From: Candidatus Daviesbacteria bacterium
Lineage (GTDB): Bacteria; Patescibacteria; Microgenomatia; Daviesbacterales; UBA10151
NCBI GenBank assembly: GCA_016187025.1
Contig: JACPKM010000004.1
Coordinates: 186,001-250,000 of the forward strand
DNA length: 64,000 bases
Direction: 5' to 3'
Positions 44,091-53,665 of the stretch are shown in pieces. The notes beneath the pieces were generated by a model that ran no database searches, was not told the origin of the DNA, and worked only from the letters and a program-made list of their open reading frames with translations. Each line of letters begins with the position of its first letter. The first letter of the stretch is position 1. Both the position numbers and the translations under genes were made by a program.

Positions 44091-47000
44091 ATGAGAAAAA
44101 TTAAGCTTGCTGCTACCGTAATCATAATACTTATATTAACAGTTATTTTTTCCATTCAATACCAAAGCCCTGTTTTTGCCCAAAGTTCATGTGACCCAGC
44201 CAACATTGGAACCAACCAATTAGTAGGATGTTTATATAACTGGACAAGCACAAGTAACTACTTTGCAACACTGGATACAGATGCCCCATCATCTGATATA
44301 ATTTCCTCTGTAAATACCTCCCAAGTTGTTTTCGGGCACGATTGGGGTATAAGTTCTGCTTCAAGCACAACAGGAGCTGATACTTTCTCATCCAGATGGA
44401 AAGGTAATATTACCTTTCCGCCAGGGACATATAAATTCTATACCAACTCTGATGACGGAACTAGGGTATACCTCGGAGTTGGAAGCACTGCAAACATACT
44501 TAAAAATAATGGTACTACAGCTTCCTGGTCTGACCATGCAGCAACTTTAAGGTTTGAATCAAACCCTGTTTATATTGGTACCCAAACTAACCAGCTTGTT
44601 ACTTTAGAATTCTATGAGAATACCACGAATGCTTCAATCATATTTGGTTGGGATTATTCCAAGGCTGACCTTTATATACCAGACCTTTCAGCACCAGGCC
44701 CATATTCCAGGGGAGGCAATTATACATTTACTGCTACAGTAACCAATGGGGGCCAGGGCGTATCTCCTGCAGTAAGAGGCAGGTTTTGTATAGATAACCC
44801 AAGTTGCAGCTCAAATACCTCGGGAAGGATAGGCATTGATGACATATTAATTAACAATTTTTCTTCAGGTTTTTCAACAACTATTACTTCACCAACCTGG
44901 ACAGCTACCACAGATTCCCACACTGTGACTTTTTGTGCTGATGTAGCGGGGGTGGTTAATGAGACAGATGAAACAAATAACTGCAGAACCACTGAATTTA
45001 TTGTCTTGCAACGCTGCGAACCGAACACAGCTGGAACTAACCAGTTATTAGGTTGTATGTATAGCGGCACTAATTTTAATGCCCTCAGTATAACTGCACC
45101 TGAAGGAATTATACTATCCCCTCCTGCTTCCGCTGTACCTGATTCTGCCCTGGCTATCTCCCGGGACTGGGAGATTAGCCCAAACCTCACAGGTAGTTTA
45201 GGAACAACTGATTTCTCTGCCAGATGGAAAGGTAATTTTTACTTTAAAGCTGGAACTTATCATTTCCGCGGTGGGTCAGATGACGGTATAAGAGTATATA
45301 TAGATGGAGTTTTGAAAACCGGAGATTTAGAAGAATGGATAAACAGAAGTTATAGTGAGCATGGCCTTTTTTCTGTCACTTTCGATGCACCAGGGTACTA
45401 CCTGGTAACACTTGAGTATTATCAAGGAACAGGGGGTGCCAAAGTAAAATTGGGTTGGGATAAGGACCAGTCTACCTCTTCCGACCCGGTTAGTCTTTCT
45501 TTTTGTCAATCTAACGAACGGAACGAAGGCTTGATTTCTGCCAAAAGCATTACGGATGAGAGTATTTTTGGTAACCTGAACCAAATTTGTGTAGTGGACC
45601 CGGAAAAAGCACCCTTTGTCCCTTTTAAAATCCCCAAATATGATGATTTGAAATCAATTTACTTTGACCAGGCTAAACAACCAGCCTCTTTCACCAAACA
45701 TGAATCCCTAACAGGTGATAAAAACCACAATGATATTTCAACGGCAGGCAGTACCAGCCATTTGTATCATATAAAAAAAACCACTCCATTCTCTGCCGAT
45801 GGTAACCTAAGCATTAGGGGTAATTTTCTAGGTGACCAAACCGGTACTCAAACCAGAGTAGTGTTTGTTGACGGCGATTTAAATATAGGCCCTACGCCAA
45901 ATAACACGTTTAAACATGGGGATGGACAATCGGGCATAGTGTTTGTAGTAAAGGGAGATATAAATATAGACAAGGGTATGGAAGAAATTGACGGGGTATA
46001 TATTTCTGAAGGGAACATATGCACATCCTTTAATGGCATAAGCTGCGATATCGTTGACATCCGGGTCTTTACATCCCAACTAATAGTCAACGGAAGCCTT
46101 ATTTCCTTAAACCCGGCAAAGCCTATACAATTCAGAAGAAACTTAATTGATAATACTGAGCCCGGGGAAAAGGTTATTACTCAGGTAAAATATCTGGTAA
46201 TCTTAAAAGATATATTTTCAGATACTTTACAAAGATGGTCTGAAATTCCGGCAGATGTGCCGATTCCCGGAAGCCTATGCGGTGCTGCCAGAACATCCTC
46301 GGATTGTCGACAGAGAAGTATATATGGTGCCGGTGCATGCGAATGGAAAGAGTGTAACAGTGGGGTTGTTTCAGCTTGCTGGCCCGAGGGAACAAGCGAC
46401 TTAATTGCCTGTCCGCTTTCAGCCACTTGTACAGCCAATTCTACCTTTGTTGGAATAAACCAAGATGTAGTATGGAATATACAGGCCTCAGGCGGAATTA
46501 ATACTCCCTATGAATATTTTTGGAATGAAGGCGCGGGTCTGGCAGCAGGCAATCAAACCCTAACCAAAAGATATACAACTACAAATGATGCTGTTAATGT
46601 TTCAATCAGGGTTGAGCAATCAGGTAGTAGTCAATACGCTACTAATGCCTGTCCTACAGTTTCTGTTGGATGTATGAAGTATGTAGATAGTGATGGAGAT
46701 ACTTATGGAGATGAAGATGGAGAGCTGCAACGGATAGATTGCTCTACAGCCGGGTATGTTGCCAATAATACTGACTGTGATGATAGTAATAATAAAATTT
46801 ATCAAACTTTATCTACAGCAGCAAGAGATGAAGACAGAGACGGTTACACTCCGGCCGCTGTATCTAATCAATGCGTGGGTGGGACATCTGCTATCAGCGG
46901 CAGGACTTATTATAAAGATGCAGCAGGCGCTTTTACCTGGTTAGCTGCAGCTTCTACAAGCATAGATTGCTATGATAAAAATGCCATTGCTCATCCATAT

Positions 47001-47366
47001 CCATCTGGCAGCAACCCCGCTTACCAGACAGTACGCAGGGGAGGAGCGGCTGTCACCGCCATCTCTACTAATCCTGATTCAGCAAGGAATTCAGGTTACT
47101 CCTTTGACTATAATTGTAATGGAAAAGTAGACATGAACCGTAGTACGCGAAGAACTGGAACAGATTATTGCGAAGATACTGGTAATAATGTAAGTTATTA
47201 TAAAAGCTGTGGTGATGTGAACATTGGAGAGGCTGAATGTGGCACAACAGTTTCCATTGCATGTACATCCTCCACGGTTTGTAATACGAAATGTGGTCCA
47301 GATGGTTGTTACTTTACTGCATACCAGGGAGATAATAACAATACTCAAACAGTTGCGTGTTATTAA
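44091..47366 (+). CDS. Large multidomain surface protein (PA14, CARDB, MopE-like)
   Basis: 1091 residues: signal peptide (about 1-30), two PA14 carbohydrate-binding-like domains (about 35-185 and 308-460; each with TYKFYTNSDDGTRVY or TYHFRGGSDDGIRVY), a CARDB-like domain between them (about 190-305, ending in VNETDETNNC), a beta-solenoid-like region (about 545-690; GDLNIG, GDINIDKGMEEIDGVYIS), an Ig/PKD-like stretch, and MopE-type metal-binding motifs (VDSDGDTYGDE, NNTDCDDSNNKIY) near 865-900. The layout suits a large secreted adhesin or pilus-tip protein. 10 bp after the Cys-rich gene. Confidence 0.75.
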   Translation: MRKIKLAATVIIILILTVIFSIQYQSPVFAQSSCDPANIGTNQLVGCLYNWTSTSNYFATLDTDAPSSDIISSVNTSQVVFGHDWGISSASSTTGADTFSSRWKGNITFPPGTYKFYTNSDDGTRVYLGVGSTANILKNNGTTASWSDHAATLRFESNPVYIGTQTNQLVTLEFYENTTNASIIFGWDYSKADLYIPDLSAPGPYSRGGNYTFTATVTNGGQGVSPAVRGRFCIDNPSCSSNTSGRIGIDDILINNFSSGFSTTITSPTWTATTDSHTVTFCADVAGVVNETDETNNCRTTEFIVLQRCEPNTAGTNQLLGCMYSGTNFNALSITAPEGIILSPPASAVPDSALAISRDWEISPNLTGSLGTTDFSARWKGNFYFKAGTYHFRGGSDDGIRVYIDGVLKTGDLEEWINRSYSEHGLFSVTFDAPGYYLVTLEYYQGTGGAKVKLGWDKDQSTSSDPVSLSFCQSNERNEGLISAKSITDESIFGNLNQICVVDPEKAPFVPFKIPKYDDLKSIYFDQAKQPASFTKHESLTGDKNHNDISTAGSTSHLYHIKKTTPFSADGNLSIRGNFLGDQTGTQTRVVFVDGDLNIGPTPNNTFKHGDGQSGIVFVVKGDINIDKGMEEIDGVYISEGNICTSFNGISCDIVDIRVFTSQLIVNGSLISLNPAKPIQFRRNLIDNTEPGEKVITQVKYLVILKDIFSDTLQRWSEIPADVPIPGSLCGAARTSSDCRQRSIYGAGACEWKECNSGVVSACWPEGTSDLIACPLSATCTANSTFVGINQDVVWNIQASGGINTPYEYFWNEGAGLAAGNQTLTKRYTTTNDAVNVSIRVEQSGSSQYATNACPTVSVGCMKYVDSDGDTYGDEDGELQRIDCSTAGYVANNTDCDDSNNKIYQTLSTAARDEDRDGYTPAAVSNQCVGGTSAISGRTYYKDAAGAFTWLAAASTSIDCYDKNAIAHPYPSGSNPAYQTVRRGGAAVTAISTNPDSARNSGYSFDYNCNGKVDMNRSTRRTGTDYCEDTGNNVSYYKSCGDVNIGEAECGTTVSIACTSSTVCNTKCGPDGCYFTAYQGDNNNTQTVACY

Positions 47367-47464
47367 ACACCTCCCTCTTGACTTAAGGGTGGAAATTATG
47401 AATAAATGTAATAAAGGACGAAAAAATTTTACATCGTCTATTTTTAAGAAAGGGGGTGAAAATT

Positions 47465-48040
47465 TTGAGAAAAACTGCTCATTTGCGGGTTTACCGCAAT
47501 TTAATCTCTTCAAAGAAACCTTCAGGTTTCACATTAGTTGAACTCTTAGTTGTTATTGCAATTATTGCAGTTCTGGCAGCAGTTATTGTGCTCATTATTA
47601 ACCCTCTTGAGTTAACCAGGAGAAGCAGGGATGCAGCCCGTCTTACAGACCTTTCTAACTTGCAGCAAGCAATTAATGTTGCTGTGCAGGAGGCTACAAC
47701 ATCCGGTGCAGCTATTCTATGTAAGAGCGCGGGAGCATATCCTTGTAATGGCTCTTCTCATACGGGTACCAGGGCTTCGGATGGTACAGGATGGGTTAAA
47801 GCTGATCTGAGTGCACAAAAAAGCGTTTCAGTTCCAACATTACCTATTGATCCGATTAACGACACAGCAAAACATTATACATACTGTGCAGATACTGATG
47901 CATGGGAGATCAATACCGCATTAGAGTCGGACCAGCTTAAGGTGAAGATGACCAGTGACGGTGGTGACGAGGATGATAAGTATGAAGTTGGGTCGAAACT
48001 GGATTTAATTATGGCAACCGGAGGATCTTGTACATATTAA
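47465..48040 (+). CDS. Type IV prepilin-like protein (possible major pilin)
   Basis: Class III signal: a leader of about 20 residues ending in SG, then FTLVELLVVIAIIAVLAA, with the usual Glu at position 5 of the mature form. The C-terminal half has Cys pairs as in pilins. I prefer the TTG at 47465 because AGGGGGTGA (47451-47459) sits 5 nt upstream as a strong Shine-Dalgarno; a GTG at 47456 would overlap it. About 191 residues. It is followed immediately by pilD with a TAATG overlap. Confidence 0.85.
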   Translation: MRKTAHLRVYRNLISSKKPSGFTLVELLVVIAIIAVLAAVIVLIINPLELTRRSRDAARLTDLSNLQQAINVAVQEATTSGAAILCKSAGAYPCNGSSHTGTRASDGTGWVKADLSAQKSVSVPTLPIDPINDTAKHYTYCADTDAWEINTALESDQLKVKMTSDGGDEDDKYEVGSKLDLIMATGGSCTY

Positions 48041-48936
48041 TGTTTAGTATTTGGTTTGGTTTAATAGTTGGAGCGGTTTTAGGCAGCTTTATCAAGGCAA
48101 TTGCTGATAGAAGCTTACAAAACCGCTCCTTTTTTGGCAGGTCAAACTGCCAAAGATGCAATAAAAATATTGCCTGGTATGACCTTTTTCCTATAATTTC
48201 CTTTTTAATCCTTCGGGGTAAATGTAGAAATTGCGGTAAAAACATTGGGAAAGAGTATGTTTTGGTGGAGGTGGTATCAGCAGTAATATTTGCCTTTTTT
48301 TTCTTCCAAATTTTTAAAACTTTTCCCGGGACGGAAAATTTACTAAAACTTACACTTTTTTTAGCTGATTTAGCTACAAAAACCTTTTTTATAACTATAC
48401 TTTTGATTTTAACTATTACAGACCTTAAAAAAATGCTGATTCCTGACCGGGTAATACTCCCCTCTTTGCTTATTCTGGGAGCATTACTGGTTCTTTTCAC
48501 CGGTTATAAAATTTGGTATCTATATTATTCCCTTTCTCAAAACCCAATTGGTCTATATTTACTCCCCCCCCACAGTGATTATTTCATCAGGCATGTTTTA
48601 GCCATAATAGATCCCCTTAAGTGGTCATTTTTAATGTTAGTTTTAATTTCCGGTTTTTTTATAACGTTAATTTTAATAACTAAAGGAAAAGGGATGGGGG
48701 GCGGTGATGTTAAGCTGGGAGCATTTATGGGCCTTGGTTTGGGGTTTCCAGGTGCACTGGTGGGGATAATGGTTGCCTTTTTTTCAGGGGCAATAATTTC
48801 GCTTTTTTTAATAGCTTTCAGAAAGAAAAGTTTTGGGGAGTCTGTTCCTTTTGGCCCCTTTTTAGTTTTAGGTAGTGTAATTGCCCTATTTTGGCAAACT
48901 GCAATTATTAATTGGTATTTAAACCTTTCGTTTTGA
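48040..48936 (+). CDS. pilD: Prepilin peptidase/N-methyltransferase PilD
   Basis: Aspartic membrane protease that cleaves and N-methylates prepilins. About 298 residues from the ATG at 48040 (TAATG overlap with the upstream stop). The N-terminal GAVLGSF, the zinc motifs CQRC and CRNC, and both catalytic Asp motifs are seen: TDLKKMLIPD and GGGDVKLGAFMGLGLG. Seven or eight transmembrane helices. The first Asp lies in the TITDLKK stretch. An ATG four codons upstream (48028) is in frame. Confidence 0.95.
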   Translation: MFSIWFGLIVGAVLGSFIKAIADRSLQNRSFFGRSNCQRCNKNIAWYDLFPIISFLILRGKCRNCGKNIGKEYVLVEVVSAVIFAFFFFQIFKTFPGTENLLKLTLFLADLATKTFFITILLILTITDLKKMLIPDRVILPSLLILGALLVLFTGYKIWYLYYSLSQNPIGLYLLPPHSDYFIRHVLAIIDPLKWSFLMLVLISGFFITLILITKGKGMGGGDVKLGAFMGLGLGFPGALVGIMVAFFSGAIISLFLIAFRKKSFGESVPFGPFLVLGSVIALFWQTAIINWYLNLSF

Positions 48937-48962
48937 GGCTAATTTTTCAAAAATCTGATATA

Positions 48963-48992
48963 TTGACAAGGTTTAGCAGTTGTGTGTACTAT
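48963..48992 (+). promoter_or_regulatory. Promoter for the minor-pilin operon
   Basis: TTGACA (48963-48968), 18 nt spacer, TACTAT (48987-48992). The ATG of the next gene (49003) lies 10 nt beyond the -10, so the transcript would be nearly leaderless, and no Shine-Dalgarno is seen. Confidence 0.6.
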
Positions 48993-49002
48993 TAATTTAG
49001 TT

Positions 49003-49491
49003 ATGAAAAAGTTACTGCCCAAATCCGCAAATAACCCCAAAGGTTTTACTTTAATAGAGCTTTTGGTGGTTATCACAATAATTGCAATACTGGCTACAGT
49101 AGGGGTGATATCGTACACGAATGTACAAAAGAGAGCCAGGGATGACAGAAGAATACAAGATGTTAACCAGATAATTGCAGCATGGTTAACTAATACACCT
49201 GCAGGTGGGCAACCAGGAGCTCTTGATGCCACCTGGTTTGCAAACGGCCAGGTTCCTACGGATCCTATGACCGGTCAGATGAAATGTGGAACAAATAATA
49301 CTGCTACATGTAAATACTGTTTGAGAACAAATGCAGATTTTTGCTCTGCACCAGATGAAGATGGGAATGGGGGTGATACTGAGGTAATCGATGAGATGAA
49401 TCCAACAGTTCCTTTGACTGTTTGTGCAAATATGGAAAATGATATCAAAACCGGAACTGCTATAACTAGATATTATTGTAAGTCTATATAA
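49003..49491 (+). CDS. Type IV prepilin-like protein
   Basis: About 162 residues. The leader ends in PKG, then FTLIELLVVITIIAILAT, with the conserved Glu. The C-terminal half carries four or more Cys (CGTNNTATCKYC, CSAP) that could form disulfides. The start is the ATG at 49003; a 7-codon upstream extension (48982) would overlap the promoter, so I reject it. First gene of a run of prepilins. Confidence 0.87.
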   Translation: MKKLLPKSANNPKGFTLIELLVVITIIAILATVGVISYTNVQKRARDDRRIQDVNQIIAAWLTNTPAGGQPGALDATWFANGQVPTDPMTGQMKCGTNNTATCKYCLRTNADFCSAPDEDGNGGDTEVIDEMNPTVPLTVCANMENDIKTGTAITRYYCKSI

Positions 49492-49506
49492 ACCCTTCTT
49501 AGGTTA

Positions 49507-50025
49507 ATGTACATCTGGCCAAACTCTCTGAAAGGCAGAAGAAATAATTTTGGATTTACCATGGTTGAGTTGCTGGTGGTAATTACCATTATTGCCATCC
49601 TTACAACCATTGGAGTTGTTTCATATAGCAGGATAATGGCAAATACCAGGGATTCAAAAAGAGCTACTGATTTAAACATTGTCCAGAGCGCCCTGGAGCA
49701 ATACCATGCTGACCAACACTATTATCCCGCTGCAATAAGCTTTACTGACTCATTTACAAATCAAACCGGTAATCCCATTACCATACCACTAGCTTCCATC
49801 ATAACTTATTTAAATGAAATGCCGTCTGATCCCCTATCCACCCGTCTGTACAATTATGCAGCTTCTCCAACCGGCTGCACAAATAGCAGTGGTAGTATTT
49901 GCAAAAGTTATTGTTTATATGCCAAGGTGGAAAACCCCACTAAAAATGCAAAAGCCCGGGCAGATTGCCCAACATTAACAATCGACGAAACAACAACCTA
50001 TGATTTAGAAATGGGTCCTCCTTAA
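49507..50025 (+). CDS. Type IV prepilin-like protein
   Basis: 172 residues with leader SLKGRRNNFG-FTMVELLVVITIIAILTTIG. The C-terminal half contains CTNSSGSICKSYC, a small Cys cluster, and a lengthy alpha-helical stretch typical of pilins (ATDLNIVQSALEQYHADQHYYP, given as 20-residue windows). Its layout is close to the preceding prepilin, which suggests a duplicated pair. Confidence 0.87.
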   Translation: MYIWPNSLKGRRNNFGFTMVELLVVITIIAILTTIGVVSYSRIMANTRDSKRATDLNIVQSALEQYHADQHYYPAAISFTDSFTNQTGNPITIPLASIITYLNEMPSDPLSTRLYNYAASPTGCTNSSGSICKSYCLYAKVENPTKNAKARADCPTLTIDETTTYDLEMGPP

Positions 50026-50065
50026 ATCTCTAGTAACTTAAATTTAAATATGCTACCGTTAATAT

Positions 50066-50605
50066 ATGCCCAAAGGTTTCACCCTTGTAGAAATTTTAGT
50101 TGTTGTGACAATTATAGGTGTTTTATCAGCTACTACCTTTGTCAAGTTAGGCCCAGTCACATCTGTGCAAATAATAAATAAAGCCTTGACAGAAACCCAG
50201 AGTTTAATAAGAACTGCCCAAAGCAATGCTACAACTTCAACCATCTGTGACACTAGAAGCGCCCTTTCCTGGTCTGTATACTTTGACAGTACTGACCAGA
50301 CTAAAATATACTTAAAATGCAATGACCGAACTACCCCAATAAAAACCCTAGCTTTAGAAAAAGCCAAAATAGAATCTATTGCCGGTAACGGAAACTCCTG
50401 TTTTAGCCAAGGAGCTACCACTTCTTATCCTACATCAAATGTCACAATAAAATTTTATACTTTGTACAGCAAAATGGAGTTTTTAGGGGATGATTGTATA
50501 GCTGAAAGTACAAGGCTGACAGTAACTCTAAAGACAGATAATACCTCAGTAGAAAAAACTACTGATTTTACAATAGACCAGGGCGGAGGCATTAATGTCA
50601 ACTAA
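50066..50605 (+). CDS. Minor pilin / pseudopilin, short leader
   Basis: 179 residues with a 4-residue leader, MPKG-FTLVEILVVVTIIGVLSA, and one Cys-rich loop. GspH/FimT-like in length and in the helical region after the N-terminus. It overlaps the next gene by 11 bp. Confidence 0.82.
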   Translation: MPKGFTLVEILVVVTIIGVLSATTFVKLGPVTSVQIINKALTETQSLIRTAQSNATTSTICDTRSALSWSVYFDSTDQTKIYLKCNDRTTPIKTLALEKAKIESIAGNGNSCFSQGATTSYPTSNVTIKFYTLYSKMEFLGDDCIAESTRLTVTLKTDNTSVEKTTDFTIDQGGGINVN

Positions 50606-51125
50606 AAATTCATCACAAAGCGGCCAGAGCTTAATTGAACTTATTATAGTTATTATGCTGGGAGTTTTAATTGTGGGGGCCCTGACTTTTGCCACAATTG
50701 CCTCATTGAGAAATTCCCAGCTTGCAAAAACCCAATCCCAGGCTACAAAACTGGCTCAGGAGGGATTGGAAGCTGTCAGAAGGATCAGGGATGCTGATAA
50801 AAGGGTAACCTACACCTATGTTCCCAGCAGCGGAACCTCTACAACGACTGATGAATTTAGTGATTTATGGTCAGTCCCCTGCCCTTCAACCGGCAAGTGC
50901 TATTTTATTCTATCAAGTTCAAATACTGTTCTTCAGGAAGGGGGTTCAAGTAGCTATGAAGATATTTCAGGGAGGTTTACAAGGAGGTTTACAAGGCAGG
51001 TGATAATAGAAGATGGAAAAAGTACCGGAGTGGAAAAACTGGTGACGGTTTTGGTCAAATGGACTGATTTTGCCGGTGAACATGAATCCAAGGTAACAAC
51101 AATTCTAAGAAATAGAGATCTGTAA
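50595..51125 (+). CDS. Minor pilin, PilV-like
   Basis: 176 residues with SSQSGQ-SLIELIIVIMLGVLIVGAL. The leader ends in Q rather than G, which departs from the usual GxxxxE cleavage site, although SGQS suggests cleavage after Gly. A perfect 12 bp tandem duplication (50971-50994) encodes the repeat RFTRRFTR. A PilV-type role is inferred from position. Confidence 0.72.
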   Translation: MSTKNSSQSGQSLIELIIVIMLGVLIVGALTFATIASLRNSQLAKTQSQATKLAQEGLEAVRRIRDADKRVTYTYVPSSGTSTTTDEFSDLWSVPCPSTGKCYFILSSSNTVLQEGGSSSYEDISGRFTRRFTRQVIIEDGKSTGVEKLVTVLVKWTDFAGEHESKVTTILRNRDL

Positions 51126-51127
51126 AA

Positions 51128-51757
51128 ATGCAAAAAATATTAAATAAAAAGGGGTTTACACTTGTTGAAATGCTGGTGGTTATTGCCATACTGGGTATTT
51201 TTGGTTTAATGATGAGTGTTATATATATCCGTTCTTTAAAGGGAAGTTATAAATCCGAAGTTCTTTCTGCAATTAAAAGAAACGGACAGCAGGTTTTGGA
51301 GGTAATGGATAAAACAATCCGTAATGCTGATAATATAGTTTGTGTAAATAATGCTTTCACTACTAATGATAGGACTTTAAAAGTAATTGTTGTAGAGAAA
51401 GAAGGAAAATATACCAGATTTAGCTATATCCCCCCTGTTACCTCATCTCCAAAAAGGAACGGTTATATAGCCCAGGATAATTTAGACTATGATCCAAATG
51501 AGTTACCATCTACTTTATGCGCGGAAAATATTGAGCAGGCATCTTCAACTTATAAAGTATTAACAGACAGCACACCTGCTGCTGGTTCTGGTTTGAGCGT
51601 CTCAGTTACAGATGCAGAAATTACCAGTGACAAATTGGCAGGGTTTAAGGACTTGGTTACCATATCTTTGTCAATTGAAGAAGGGGTTTCAATTTCATCT
51701 GATTTGGCAGGAGAAATTAGTCCGGAGACATTCCAAACAACCATTCAGTTGAGGTAA
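51128..51757 (+). CDS. Minor pilin, PilW-like
   Basis: 209 residues. Leader NKKG-FTLVEMLVVIAILGIFGLM. The body has a helix with MDKTIRNAD and beta-rich regions. Likely a pilus-initiation component. It begins 2 bp after the preceding gene. Confidence 0.8.
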   Translation: MQKILNKKGFTLVEMLVVIAILGIFGLMMSVIYIRSLKGSYKSEVLSAIKRNGQQVLEVMDKTIRNADNIVCVNNAFTTNDRTLKVIVVEKEGKYTRFSYIPPVTSSPKRNGYIAQDNLDYDPNELPSTLCAENIEQASSTYKVLTDSTPAAGSGLSVSVTDAEITSDKLAGFKDLVTISLSIEEGVSISSDLAGEISPETFQTTIQLR

Positions 51758-51767
51758 TATTAAAATA

Positions 51768-52667
51768 ATGAAAATCCACCAAACTCAGGGACAAACAATA
51801 TTAATTTTACTCCTGGTAATGAGTGTGGCTTTGGCTTTAGGAGTTTCAATTATCCAAAGGAGCTTAACTGATGTTGCTACCTCCACAAAAGTTGAGCAAT
51901 CTACCAGGGCGTTTTATACAGCTGAAGCTGGTATAGAGAGGGCCTTAACAGGTGATAGTACGGGAGTAACCTTCAGTGATAACAACTCACAAGCTATAGT
52001 TTTTGATTCAGGATTACTTCCCGCCCAGTCTACGCAGGAAGGCCAAGCAGGACAAGCTTTGGAATATCCCCCGGTATCTAAAGAAGATATTGCCCAAGTC
52101 TGGTTGGCGAATCCTTCTACAAACCCTATGGCCCCTCATTACAGGCAATCTTCGCTAGATATATATTGGGGTGAACAAAATATTAATACTACAGACTCTG
52201 ATAATATGCCAGCAATTGCAATTGTACTTATTTATGAAGACCAGGGGGAATATAAGGCATCACGGTTTTATTTAGATTCTGATTTCAGGAGGATAGAATC
52301 TAACGGATTTAGGGATGCTACAATTGGGTCCGGTTCATGTGGGAATATATCTATAGAGACTAGTATGGGGCCAGGCCGGAGGTTTTATTGTAAGTATACC
52401 CTGACAGATTTACCTTTAAGCATGATACTGCTAAGAGCAAGGATGTTATACAATAAATCAAACCAACCCTTTGCAGTCGGACCTAAATGCGTAAACGATG
52501 ACCCTGATTACCCAAATGATTGTTCTCTGCCCCCGCAAGCTAGAGTGATTACATCAATTGGTGTTTCCGGTGAAACTGAAAGAAGAGTACAGCTATTTAA
52601 ACTCGATAAAGTAGTTCCGCCGTACTTTGATTACGCTATTTTCTCTGCCGGAGAAATATCTAAATAA
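51768..52667 (+). CDS. PilX-like minor pilin component
   Basis: 299 residues. It lacks a standard class III leader; the hydrophobic N-terminus QTILILLLVMSVALALGVSI is followed by YTAEAGIERAL, the AEAGI motif typical of PilX-like and GspK-like proteins. The body has Cys pairs and a C-terminus close to the membrane. Role by family resemblance and by position in the pilin cluster. Confidence 0.7.
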   Translation: MKIHQTQGQTILILLLVMSVALALGVSIIQRSLTDVATSTKVEQSTRAFYTAEAGIERALTGDSTGVTFSDNNSQAIVFDSGLLPAQSTQEGQAGQALEYPPVSKEDIAQVWLANPSTNPMAPHYRQSSLDIYWGEQNINTTDSDNMPAIAIVLIYEDQGEYKASRFYLDSDFRRIESNGFRDATIGSGSCGNISIETSMGPGRRFYCKYTLTDLPLSMILLRARMLYNKSNQPFAVGPKCVNDDPDYPNDCSLPPQARVITSIGVSGETERRVQLFKLDKVVPPYFDYAIFSAGEISK

Positions 52668-53089
52668 TGAACTTTTTCCGTAAAAATCTGTTTCCACAAA
52701 GAGGCTTTTCTTTAATAGAGATTATGCTGGCAATTTCAACAATCTCTATCTTAATTATTTTAATCGCCAGTTTCCCCAATGCTATTAACTTAGTCACTAA
52801 AAGCCAGCATCAGAGCCTGGCAAGAGAAATCATATCCAAACAAATTGAAGATTTAAGAAGCCTTTCGTATATAAATTTGAGCTTAGGAGAAACACAACTG
52901 CTGGATTCGCGGCTGTCATTGCTTCCCAATGGAAACGGAAAAGTATTAGTTGAAAGCTGTGACGGAACTACTTGCTCAAATAATGAAAAAACTAAAAAAA
53001 TTACTGTTAGGGTTTCTTGGAAAGAAGGTTCAAGAACTCAGGATGTCAATGTTTCAACCTTAATATCTGAAGGGGGCTTAAGTAAATGA
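52667..53089 (+). CDS. Minor pilin, PilV-like
   Basis: 140 residues. Leader FFRKNLFPQRG-FSLIEIMLAISTISILI with the Glu at position 5. 1 bp overlap with the upstream stop and 4 bp overlap with the next gene. The mature body is short and beta-rich with one Cys pair. Confidence 0.8.
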   Translation: MNFFRKNLFPQRGFSLIEIMLAISTISILIILIASFPNAINLVTKSQHQSLAREIISKQIEDLRSLSYINLSLGETQLLDSRLSLLPNGNGKVLVESCDGTTCSNNEKTKKITVRVSWKEGSRTQDVNVSTLISEGGLSK

Positions 53090-53664
53090 AAATGAAAAAA
53101 AACGAAGGTGGTTTCACTCTTGTAGAAGTGTTAATGGCACTTTTAATATTTTCTGTACTATCAGGCTTCCTTCTTTTGATATTCACAAATAGTGCAGGTG
53201 TGTTTCAAAGCGAATCAATAAAAATTGAGCAGGGGTTAAACGTAAACGATGCTTTGGCCAAAATTAGGGAAAAAGTTAAACTGGCAAGTTTCGTGTCAGA
53301 ACAATTCCAGGATGGTGCAGCAACATTTATTTCCGGTAATGAAATTCTAATCCTGGCAGAATCAAGTATTGACTCAAGCGGAAACTTAATTCAGGATACC
53401 TTTGATTATCATGTTTTTACCAAAGAGGGTGATAAGTTATGGTTTAAGTTATTTGCAAATACTCAAAGCAGCAGAAAAAACCAAAACCAGTTACTTACAA
53501 AAAATGTAGCAAATATTAAATTTGAGTACTTTGATGCAAATAACCTACCGGTTGCCCCTAAGGATTCTGATAAGGTGAAGGTAACTTTGGCCTTAAACCA
53601 AAAAAATGGATTAAACTTATCAACTATTATTGCAACATCAGATGCAACACTGAGAAATAATTAA
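53086..53664 (+). CDS. Minor pilin, PilW-like
   Basis: 192 residues. Leader MKMKKNEGG-FTLVEVLMALLIFSVLSG. It overlaps its neighbour by 4 bp and precedes the large PilX-like gene by 1 bp. The body lacks Cys, unlike the other pilins of the cluster. Confidence 0.8.
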   Translation: MKMKKNEGGFTLVEVLMALLIFSVLSGFLLLIFTNSAGVFQSESIKIEQGLNVNDALAKIREKVKLASFVSEQFQDGAATFISGNEILILAESSIDSSGNLIQDTFDYHVFTKEGDKLWFKLFANTQSSRKNQNQLLTKNVANIKFEYFDANNLPVAPKDSDKVKVTLALNQKNGLNLSTIIATSDATLRNN

Positions 53665-53665
53665 T

